Of a DNA stretch of 6,223 bases, positions 1 through 5,716 are shown piece after piece. A model generated the notes under the pieces. The model did not search any database. It was not told the DNA's origin and was given only the letters and a program-made list of their open reading frames with translations. This DNA is from an uncultured Eubacteriales bacterium (GTDB lineage Bacteria > Bacillota > Clostridia > Peptostreptococcales > Anaerovoracaceae). Both the position numbers and the translations under genes were made by a program. Location: positions 1 to 6,223 of the forward strand of contig CACXCQ010000169.1 of the NCBI GenBank assembly GCA_902766185.1, read 5' to 3'. Positions within the stretch are counted from its first letter, which is position 1, and every line of letters begins with the position of its first letter.

Positions 1-165
1 ACCTCGGCGGACGGGGACAGCATTTACGCGGCGTCCACGGGGGAGATCAGCGCGGACCAGGATCTGGTGGGAACCCTGGCTGCGGATGTGATCAGCGAAG
101 CCATCATCCGGGCGGTGGAGGGCGCGGAGAGCGCATTTGGCTACCCGGCGAAAAGAGATCTGTGA
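1..165 (+). CDS. P1 family (S58, DmpA-type) aminopeptidase, C-terminal fragment
   Basis: This is the 3' end of a gene that begins before the window. The frame is open from base 1 and gives 54 residues ending in TGA at 163-165. Seen in the sequence: the segment reads DGDSIYAASTGEI, then a helix with VGTLAADVISEAIIRAV, then ESAFGYPAKRDL. This matches the conserved C-terminal end of P1/S58 peptidases (L-aminopeptidase/D-Ala-esterase, DmpA family), where a GDTIFALSTGE-like strand is followed by a helix rich in Ala and Val. Family knowledge: these are N-terminal nucleophile enzymes that self-cleave into two chains and remove N-terminal residues from small peptides. The catalytic Ser/Thr lies upstream of the window and cannot be checked. 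The next gene starts 33 bp downstream with no terminator between, so the two are likely co-transcribed. The family call rests on one short conserved block. Confidence 0.8.
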   Translation, partial: TSADGDSIYAASTGEISADQDLVGTLAADVISEAIIRAVEGAESAFGYPAKRDL

Positions 166-184
166 GCCCGCCGATGGCGGAACG

Positions 185-192
185 AGGAGGAG
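185..192 (+). promoter_or_regulatory. Ribosome binding site fixing the GTG start of the ammonia-lyase gene
   Basis: AGGAGGAG lies 6 bp before the GTG at 199. It is close to a perfect Shine-Dalgarno sequence at good spacing and supports GTG as the true initiation codon. The first in-frame ATG is far inside the conserved fold. Confidence 0.85.
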
Positions 193-198
193 ATACCC

Positions 199-1170
199 GT
201 GAAACAGTACACGTTTGGATTTGATGAGGTGAAGCGGGCCCACGAAAGGATCGGGCAATACCTGAAGTATACGCCGCTGGAGCCGTCGTTCTATCTGGGC
301 GGCAACGGCAGGAACTACTTTTTTAAGCTCGAGTCGTTTCAGCCGGTGAAGAGCTTCAAGGTCCGCGGAGCCCTGAACAAGATGCTGACCCTGACCGAAG
401 AGGAAAAGCAAAGGGGCGTCTGCACCATCAGCTCCGGCAATCACGGCAGTTCCGTCAGCTATGCGGCCAGCCTTTTGGGCATAGAAAGGGCGGAGGTCAT
501 CGTACCGGAGACGGCGCCAAAAAGCAAGGTGGAGCGCATCGAATACTTCGGCGGCAGCGTGCTGCAGATGGGGGACAACTACGATGAGGCTCACGCACAG
601 GGGATGAAGTATATCGAGGAATCCGGCCTGGTCTATATCGATGCCTATTACGACGACCCGAAGATCTACGGCGGGCAGGGAACCATTGCCATCGAGATAC
701 TGGAGCAGAACCCGGACATCGACGCCATCGTCGTTCCGGTGGGCGGCGGCGGACTGTCGACGGGGATCGCGGTAGCCGCAAAGGCAGTCAAGCCTCAGAT
801 ACGCATCGTGGGCGTGCAGACCGAAGCGTGCCCGGCCATGATCAAGTCCTACGAGGACGGGGTGTGCTACGAAGAGTATCCCATCGGCGATACGATCTGC
901 GATGCCGTTGTCGGCGGGATCGGGGCGTTGTCCTACGCGATTCTGAAGGATTACTGCGACGACCTGATCGAGATTCGCGAGGAAAGCGCCGCCCGGGCGG
1001 TGAGCTTCATGGCGAAGCAGGAGAAGTATATCGTGGAGCCCTCCAGCGCTCTGACCGTTGCGGCGGTTATGGATCACGCGGAGCGGATCGGGGGGACCAA
1101 CATCGCGCTGGTACTGTCCGGAGGCAATATTGACGGGGACCTCCTGACGGAGCTGATGGTCAGGTATTAG
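199..1170 (+). CDS. Threonine/serine ammonia-lyase family PLP enzyme (fold type II, no ACT domain)
   Basis: The predicted 323-residue cytoplasmic enzyme uses pyridoxal phosphate to deaminate L-threonine or L-serine to the 2-oxo acid and ammonia. Visible motifs in order: the PLP-lysine block SFKVRGA with K54; the substrate loop SSGNHGS at 78-84; DDPKIYGGQGT near 152-162; the phosphate-binding glycine loop GGGGL at 182-186; EPSS at 280-283; and SGGN at 307-310, which contacts the pyridine nitrogen. The length matches single-domain catabolic dehydratases (about 330 residues), not biosynthetic IlvA enzymes (about 510), and there is no regulatory ACT domain. The substrate loop has Ser79 before the GNH, as in eukaryotic serine racemase. 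However, the position matching the racemase metal-binding Glu is Gln207, as in dehydratases. The substrate (Thr, Ser or another hydroxy-amino acid) is therefore uncertain, and no gene symbol is given. The GTG start has a strong Shine-Dalgarno. It sits between a peptidase and an acetyltransferase, fitting peptide and amino-acid catabolism. Confidence 0.9.
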   Translation: MKQYTFGFDEVKRAHERIGQYLKYTPLEPSFYLGGNGRNYFFKLESFQPVKSFKVRGALNKMLTLTEEEKQRGVCTISSGNHGSSVSYAASLLGIERAEVIVPETAPKSKVERIEYFGGSVLQMGDNYDEAHAQGMKYIEESGLVYIDAYYDDPKIYGGQGTIAIEILEQNPDIDAIVVPVGGGGLSTGIAVAAKAVKPQIRIVGVQTEACPAMIKSYEDGVCYEEYPIGDTICDAVVGGIGALSYAILKDYCDDLIEIREESAARAVSFMAKQEKYIVEPSSALTVAAVMDHAERIGGTNIALVLSGGNIDGDLLTELMVRY

Positions 1171-1196
1171 ATAATTTAAGCGGAGAGACGAAGACA

Positions 1197-1700
1197 ATGA
1201 GGATCCGGAAATCGACGGAGCAGGACGTTAAGCGCATGATGGAGATCTACGCCTATGCGCGGGAGCAGATGGCCAAGAACGGCAACCCGAACCAGTGGGG
1301 GCCGACCAACTGGCCGCCGGAGGAACTGATCCATCGCGACATCGAGGAGGGCAACAGCTATGTCTGTGAGAACGATGCGGGGGAAGTCATCGGGACATTT
1401 TACTATGTCTGCGGCAGGGACATCGAGCCGACCTACCGTGAAATAACGGACGGCGCATGGATGGATGAAAGCCCCTACGGCGTCGTGCACAGGGTCGCCG
1501 CCGATGGATCCGAAAAAGGCATCGGGGCATTTTGCATCAATTGGGCCTTCGGCCAGTGCGGCCACATGCGCATCGATACCCACGGAGACAACAAGGTGAT
1601 GCAGCGCCTGCTGACGAAGCTGGGGTTTGTCCGCTGCGGAACGATCTACGTCGAGGAGGACGATTATCCGAGAGTGGCGTTCGAGAAGATGGCGCAGTAG
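1197..1700 (+). CDS. GNAT family N-acetyltransferase
   Basis: This 167-residue protein has the single-domain GNAT layout. An N-terminal IRKSTEQDVKRMMEIYAYA segment gives strand 1 and helix 1. A VIGTFYYV strand lies near 64-71, and the HRVAAD strand at 98-103 is followed by the acetyl-CoA pyrophosphate loop region EKGIGAF (106-112) and its helix. RIDTHGDN at 125-132 leads into the helix ending in KLGF (141-144), then CGTIYV. Family knowledge: such enzymes move an acetyl group from acetyl-CoA to an amine. The W34-containing PNQWGPTNWP stretch and the DTHxDN motif are typical of a common clostridial GNAT subgroup whose substrates are mostly unknown. The ATG has GGAGAG 9 bp upstream. The gap from the ammonia-lyase gene is only 26 bp, so they are probably one transcript. 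The acyl acceptor cannot be inferred from the sequence. Confidence 0.85.
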   Translation: MRIRKSTEQDVKRMMEIYAYAREQMAKNGNPNQWGPTNWPPEELIHRDIEEGNSYVCENDAGEVIGTFYYVCGRDIEPTYREITDGAWMDESPYGVVHRVAADGSEKGIGAFCINWAFGQCGHMRIDTHGDNKVMQRLLTKLGFVRCGTIYVEEDDYPRVAFEKMAQ

Positions 1701-1734
1701 TCAGTCCCGCGCGCCCTGTAAGATTCTGATAATT

Positions 1735-1763
1735 TTGACTTTACATTTCATCGGGATTATTAT
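1735..1763 (+). promoter_or_regulatory. Sigma-A type promoter for the M28 peptidase lipoprotein
   Basis: TTGACT at 1735-1740 and TATTAT at 1758-1763 are separated by exactly 17 bp, giving 5/6 matches to the -35 and 5/6 to the -10 consensus. The region is AT-rich between two GC-rich genes. Transcription would start near 1770, giving a leader of about 50 nt before the ATG at 1820. This separates the lipoprotein gene from the upstream cluster, although no terminator was seen after 1700. Confidence 0.75.
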
Positions 1764-1775
1764 ATTGTTTTTTTT

Positions 1776-1787
1776 AGAAATATTTCT
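1776..1787. promoter_or_regulatory. 12-bp perfect palindrome, candidate operator
   Basis: AGAAATATTTCT is a perfect 12-bp palindrome about 7 bp downstream of the predicted start site of the promoter at 1735-1763, preceded by a run of T. A repressor bound here would block transcription. It could also be a chance feature of AT-rich leader DNA; no regulator is encoded in the window. Confidence 0.3.
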
Positions 1788-1800
1788 GGCAGCGAAGAGA

Positions 1801-1814
1801 AAAGGAGAAAGGAG
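1801..1814 (+). promoter_or_regulatory. Tandem Shine-Dalgarno sequence of the M28 lipoprotein gene
   Basis: AAAGGAG occurs twice back to back (1801-1807 and 1808-1814). The second copy is 5 bp from the ATG at 1820 and the first is 12 bp away. The nearer copy probably serves as the ribosome binding site and firmly supports that start. Confidence 0.7.
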
Positions 1815-1819
1815 AAGTA

Positions 1820-4027
1820 ATGAAGAAGGTTGTATTTAAGCCTGCTGCGCTGGTCCTGTGCATTCTCATGGGACTGTTTATCATGGCGGGCTGCGGATCG
1901 CAGGAATCGTCCGAACCGGAAGCTACGGACGATCAGAAAGCGGCAGAGGAAGTCTATAAGAGCGATTCTGTCACCTCGGACATGTTCATGGCCGGGGACA
2001 TTCAGAAGTTCGTCGACAGCGTGGATCTGGAGTATGGATATGATCTGACACATACTCTCGCTTATGACGAAAAGTACTGGGACAATGAACTCGGCTGGAG
2101 ATCAGCCGGTTCTGACGCGGAGCACGCGTGCGCGGATTTCCTGGAACAGGAGATGAAGGACATCGGCCTTACTGATGTCGAGAAGGTGGGCGTCGACTGC
2201 GATAAATTCCAGTTCAACGATTCATCACTCACTCTCGAAGGCACAGACATCGATCTCATACCGGCGGCCTACCAGTGCTCTGGAACCGACGGTGATCTCA
2301 AAGCGGAGATCGTTGACTGCGGTACAGGTTTTGAAGCCGACTACGATGGAAAAGACGTCAAGGGCAAGATCGCGCTCGTGGGCGTCGACCAGTGGAACGA
2401 AGCGTGGATCGACGTATATATCGGAGAGGCGAAGGAGCAGGGAGCTGCCGCCCTCGTCACATATTCGGTAGGCGGATACGGAACAGCCAACGATGATACG
2501 GTAAACGTTCAGGATATCTGTTCCCCGGACTACATTCCGACAGTAGCCATCAGCAAGAATCAGGCGGATGAAGTGCTTGCCGCGATCAAGGATGGAAACA
2601 CGGAAGCGACCCTGAACGTCGATGCCGAATTCGAGGACAATGGCGGAACGACCTATAACGTCGCGGGCAAGATCAAAGGCAAGTCCTCCGATCAGCAGAT
2701 CATCGTATCCGGACACTACGACAAGTACTGGTATGGATTCCAGGACGACTGCGCGGCGATCGGCCTCGTATTCACCGTGGCGAAGGCAATGGTCGACGCG
2801 GGATATAAGCCCGAGAACGACATCGTGTTCGTCGCTCACGGCGCAGAGGAGTGGGGCGTAAGCGGTTCCTGCGCAGACTGGACGACGGGCGCATGGCAGA
2901 TGGTGGACAGCGCCAAGACCGATTGGGGCGGCAAAACCATCGCGATGCTCAACTGTGAGCTGCCGGGATTCAAGACAGATACCGGAAACCTCGGATTTGC
3001 CGCTGTTCCGGAATACAGGAACATGGTCAACAACATCCTGAAGGAAGGACTCGTGCAGACTGCCGGTGACGTAGGTCTCGTGTATGAGACGGTAGACGCG
3101 ACCACCATGGAAGACGGCGTTTCCTACAGATGGCACGGAGTACCGTACTTCATCAACTCCTTCCTGGATGACAGCTTCATGCCGAAGAACTATCACACGG
3201 CAGAAGACAATGAGAGCACTTACGATGCTGATTCCTTCAACACCAACATCAACACCTACGGCGCGCTGGCGATCTACATCGACAACATGCCTGCCGTCGA
3301 GCTCGACCTGACGCAGGGAGCGGCGGACATCCTGGCCAACTTCAATGAAGAAGTGGAGACAGAAGCGGGAGCGGATGTAGAAGCCTATAAGGCGGCAGCG
3401 GATGAAATGAGCACTGCCGCGGCTGCGCTGAACGATAAGATCAAGGATATCAACGACAGGTATATCGAAGCGATCGCTTCTGAAGACGAGGAGGCGGCAG
3501 CCGGGATCAGAGAAGAAGGAACGGAGCTGAACAAGACGACGCTCAAGGCCTTTGCCGCTGCACAGCAGCTGGTCAGAGTCGATGGAACAGACGTTACATA
3601 CGGACATACGGTAATGACGAACAACGTCACCAACCTTTCCGGAGTGATCGAGGGCCTGAAGGCAGGAAACTTCTGGGGTGAAGAAGGCGACGGAGCTCTG
3701 GATCACGCGTATCTGCTCAACCAGGTCACGGATTACAACTTCATCATCATGGGCGTTGCGTCCGCTAAGGACGGCGCTGCGATGTACCACCCGGAAGACT
3801 TCACGGCGAAGGATGCGCAGTTCACCTATCAGAGAATGGATGACTACATCGATGTCGGTGAGACTACCTACGAAGTGAACCAGACCTGTGAGAACGAAGA
3901 CTTCGACGCGGAAAAGTTCATCCCGGTCTATGAGAAGGCCAGAGAAGAAGCGCTGGCATTCCTCGCGGATTACGCGAAGACCGATATCGAGAACATGAAC
4001 GAAGTGACAAAGATCCTCTCGAAGTAA
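1820..4027 (+). CDS. M28 family zinc metallopeptidase lipoprotein with PA-like insert and C-terminal extension
   Basis: This 735-residue surface lipoprotein is predicted to be an aminopeptidase-like zinc protease. Residues 1-24 form a signal peptide (MKKVVFK, then a hydrophobic core) with lipobox IMAG before Cys25, so the protein should be diacylated and anchored outside the membrane. An acidic linker follows, then a cap region to about 150. A PA-like domain (about 155-270) contains VKGKIALVGVD and YIPTVAISKNQADEVL. The M28 core (about 276-490) shows metal-binding candidates: His299 in SGHYD, Asp310 in FQDDCAA, the pair Glu343 (general base) and Glu344 (ligand) in HGAEEWGVSGS, and His459 in YHTAED. 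The position that is normally Asp in NLDMVG-like motifs is Glu380 here (NCELPG), an unusual but conservative change. Residues 490-735 form a mainly helical extension of unknown role. It has its own promoter and tandem Shine-Dalgarno. Substrates are probably extracellular peptides; specificity cannot be told. Confidence 0.88.
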   Translation: MKKVVFKPAALVLCILMGLFIMAGCGSQESSEPEATDDQKAAEEVYKSDSVTSDMFMAGDIQKFVDSVDLEYGYDLTHTLAYDEKYWDNELGWRSAGSDAEHACADFLEQEMKDIGLTDVEKVGVDCDKFQFNDSSLTLEGTDIDLIPAAYQCSGTDGDLKAEIVDCGTGFEADYDGKDVKGKIALVGVDQWNEAWIDVYIGEAKEQGAAALVTYSVGGYGTANDDTVNVQDICSPDYIPTVAISKNQADEVLAAIKDGNTEATLNVDAEFEDNGGTTYNVAGKIKGKSSDQQIIVSGHYDKYWYGFQDDCAAIGLVFTVAKAMVDAGYKPENDIVFVAHGAEEWGVSGSCADWTTGAWQMVDSAKTDWGGKTIAMLNCELPGFKTDTGNLGFAAVPEYRNMVNNILKEGLVQTAGDVGLVYETVDATTMEDGVSYRWHGVPYFINSFLDDSFMPKNYHTAEDNESTYDADSFNTNINTYGALAIYIDNMPAVELDLTQGAADILANFNEEVETEAGADVEAYKAAADEMSTAAAALNDKIKDINDRYIEAIASEDEEAAAGIREEGTELNKTTLKAFAAAQQLVRVDGTDVTYGHTVMTNNVTNLSGVIEGLKAGNFWGEEGDGALDHAYLLNQVTDYNFIIMGVASAKDGAAMYHPEDFTAKDAQFTYQRMDDYIDVGETTYEVNQTCENEDFDAEKFIPVYEKAREEALAFLADYAKTDIENMNEVTKILSK

Positions 4028-4049
4028 GACGCATATCACGATCAGCGGT

Positions 4050-4208
4050 ATGGACACTGATGTCACTCTGATCGGGATCAAACTCGAGAGCATCTCGTTC
4101 CTTGCCATCGATGGAGCAGAATTGATATCATCAGGCATCGATATCGTTGCTGCAAACGGGTTTGCCGAAGTAACCATATTGCGTCGGGAGATGATTGTGC
4201 TATCATGA
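4050..4208 (+). pseudogene. Unexplained 52-codon open frame with coding-like composition, possible gene remnant
   Basis: Between the two lipoprotein genes a frame runs from ATG 4050 to TGA 4206-4208 and is also open from just after the peptidase stop. It translates to a strand-like alternating pattern (VTLIGIKLESISFLAIDGAE, then SSGIDIVAANGFAEVTIL). Codons are mostly of the purine-any-pyrimidine type favoured by the neighbours (atc, gac, gtc, ttc, gcc). There is no convincing Shine-Dalgarno before the ATG, and the 3' end overlaps the candidate promoter of the next gene. I do not recognise the protein. It could be a decayed fragment of a larger gene, a small real protein, or chance. Confidence 0.2.
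4179..4206 (+). promoter_or_regulatory. Candidate extended -10 promoter for the lipocalin-like lipoprotein
   Basis: TTGCGT at 4179-4184 is followed after 16 bp by TATCAT at 4201-4206. The latter is preceded by TGC, giving the extended -10 form TGnTATnnT. The predicted start is near 4213, about 33 nt before the ATG at 4246. The -10 overlaps the 8-bp palindrome ATCATGAT (4202-4209). Confidence 0.5.
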
Positions 4209-4245
4209 TTTCGACATAATTAAAGGACAACGAGAGGGAGGAACG

Positions 4246-5067
4246 ATGAAGAAATTAATATTTTTGTTGCTGGCCAGTGTCCTGTGCAGCGCATTGGTTC
4301 TCACGGCATGCTCCGAAGACAGTCAGGAACAGTCTGATGAAGGGGCCGGAGTTGAAGTTACGCAGACTGATATTGAGGAGAATATCGTCGGAATGTGGAT
4401 GAAGTCAGAGGAAGACGGGCAGCCGGTATTGACAGACGAGAAGCTGGTTCTTGACGTAGTTTCTCCAAACAAGGCTTTTACAAGCATATCGCGCGATGAT
4501 GGGCAGGATCCATGGCACGACAATGAAAAGAGCAAGATCGAGATCGACAATAATGTCATGACGATCAGCACCGCGGCTGATGATGAGTCAGTAATCGTTG
4601 ATGAATATACCATCACCGATATTAACGAAAATGAATTCACCGCGAGCAGAAAGGGCACAAGCACCCTGGAAGGATCCGAACCGGATGTTATGGAAAGTGT
4701 TGTTACTTTCATCAAGGTCAATGATGACTTCAGCGACGACATAATCGGCACATGGGAAGGACACTGCACCAGCGAGGGATCAGCTTTTGATGACGGACAG
4801 GACCACCGCTGGGAATACAAAGAGGACGGAACCTACGTCTATTATGTGAAGGACGGCGACAAATGGGTACCGAGCGATGACACGATGAACGAGTACTTCG
4901 TGGCTGGCAATCTGCTCTGCGCCCGTTGGATGGAAAATGATGAAGAATACCGTGAATGGTGGGAGGTCTCCATTGACGGCGACACGATGAACTGGGCTGC
5001 TCTGCGTGCAGACGAAGACGGCAACACATTCACAGCCACCTTCGAGATGAAGAAGGTCGAAGAATAG
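4246..5067 (+). CDS. Two-domain lipocalin-like lipoprotein of unknown function
   Basis: This 273-residue predicted lipoprotein starts at ATG 4246, with GGAGG at 4237-4241 upstream. A longer reading from TTG at 4195 would put a charged tail before the signal peptide and is unlikely. Residues 1-21 are a signal peptide (MKKLIFLLLASVLC) with lipobox LTAC, so Cys22 is lipidated. After an acidic linker come two similar halves. The first (about 43-158) opens with ENIVGMW and contains the strand YTITDINENEFTASRKG. The second (about 164-271) opens with DDIIGTWEG and contains WEYKEDGTYVYYV and ATFEMKK. The I-V/I-G-x-W opening followed by antiparallel strands is typical of lipocalin-like domains of Firmicutes and Bacteroidetes lipoproteins, which form small barrels that may bind a ligand. 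No catalytic residues are evident. It follows the surface peptidase by 218 bp, has its own candidate promoter, and ends at a strong terminator. Ligand and role are unknown. Confidence 0.8.
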   Translation: MKKLIFLLLASVLCSALVLTACSEDSQEQSDEGAGVEVTQTDIEENIVGMWMKSEEDGQPVLTDEKLVLDVVSPNKAFTSISRDDGQDPWHDNEKSKIEIDNNVMTISTAADDESVIVDEYTITDINENEFTASRKGTSTLEGSEPDVMESVVTFIKVNDDFSDDIIGTWEGHCTSEGSAFDDGQDHRWEYKEDGTYVYYVKDGDKWVPSDDTMNEYFVAGNLLCARWMENDEEYREWWEVSIDGDTMNWAALRADEDGNTFTATFEMKKVEE

Positions 5068-5086
5068 AAAGAATCGCTGCCGACAC

Positions 5087-5127
5087 AAAAACAGCGCCTT
5101 GGACACTTCCGTTCCGGCGCTGTTTTT
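5087..5127 (+). terminator. Strong intrinsic terminator after the lipocalin-like lipoprotein gene
   Basis: AAAAACAGCGCC (5087-5098) and GGCGCTGTTTTT (5116-5127) are perfect 12-bp inverted repeats around a 17-nt loop, 20 bp after the stop codon. The GC core CAGCGCC followed by five T residues is a classic Rho-independent terminator. The matching A-tract on the left means it could also work on the minus strand. Confidence 0.92.
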
Positions 5128-5129
5128 GA

Positions 5130-5651
5130 ATGCCTTGGGGCCAGGTCGTTCATATCCGCATAATGATGTTAAGCAGTTTCAGGAAAGGGGCTAACAATTA
5201 TTTGGTCTGTCAGTTCAGCACCGGCCCGGAGAGCAGATGGATCGGCATCGGCTACGAGTACTACGAAAAGGGGAAACTGGTCAAAGACTCGTGGCAGGGT
5301 GAATCGGATCTCTATTCAGACGAGGCGGCGGAACCTCCGATAGAGGGTCTGATCGCTGTCGTGGAGAAAGACGATGAAATACAGTTTGCTGCAGGGAACG
5401 GCGACATGGCATTCAGTATCGGTGATGTGAAGATGAAGAACTTCGATGCGGACGATGCCGCTTCCGGAAATCTTTCGGATCAGCAGAACATCGAGCCGGG
5501 CAAGAAGATCTATATCAAAGCATATGCCACAAGTAAGGACGAGACTTCCATTGCAGATCCCCAGTCCATGATCGAGAACAAGGATATGATCGAGAAGAAC
5601 GACAAAACATGGCTGATCTATGTGACATTCTCCGAAAAGGCGCAGGATTAA
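5130..5651 (+). CDS. Hypothetical protein, start uncertain, possibly 5'-truncated
   Basis: The frame opens at ATG 5130, directly after an in-frame TGA at 5127-5129 that overlaps the terminator T-tract, and codes for up to 173 residues. I do not recognise the family. From about residue 22 the protein looks genuine, with strand-rich segments YLVCQFSTGPESRWIGIGYE and GLIAVVEKDDEIQFAAG, then KKIYIKAYA and TWLIYVTFSEK. The first 21 residues (MPWGQVVHIRIMMLSSFRKG) look like translated intergenic DNA. None of the ATG codons at 5130, 5163 or 5166 has a Shine-Dalgarno. AGGAAAGGGG at 5181-5190 lies 11 bp before an in-frame TTG at 5202, and a weak TTGGGG-18-CATAAT promoter spans 5135-5164. A 149-residue product from TTG is therefore possible. 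Unlike its neighbours it has no signal peptide, so a lost N-terminus is the alternative. No terminator follows. Confidence 0.5.
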   Translation: MPWGQVVHIRIMMLSSFRKGANNYLVCQFSTGPESRWIGIGYEYYEKGKLVKDSWQGESDLYSDEAAEPPIEGLIAVVEKDDEIQFAAGNGDMAFSIGDVKMKNFDADDAASGNLSDQQNIEPGKKIYIKAYATSKDETSIADPQSMIENKDMIEKNDKTWLIYVTFSEKAQD

Positions 5652-5716
5652 TTGAAAGCATTAGGAAAAACGCATTATCCCTGTTATCTCTCAGCTGTTC
5701 GATCTGAGCAGCTGCC

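Noticed and set aside
4081..4100. Small hairpin CGAGA-GCA-TCTCG as terminator of the peptidase gene
   Set aside because: The stem is only 5 bp and is followed by TTCCTTG, not a T-run, so it is too weak to call.
2225..4177. 650-codon open frame on the minus strand opposite the M28 peptidase gene
   Set aside because: It is a shadow of the strong codon bias of the plus-strand gene. It has no ribosome site or recognisable domain, while the plus-strand protein has a signal peptide and catalytic motifs.
4195..4245. TTG start extending the second lipoprotein by 17 residues
   Set aside because: It would place charged residues before the signal peptide and overlaps the candidate -10 box; ATG 4246 has GGAGG just upstream.
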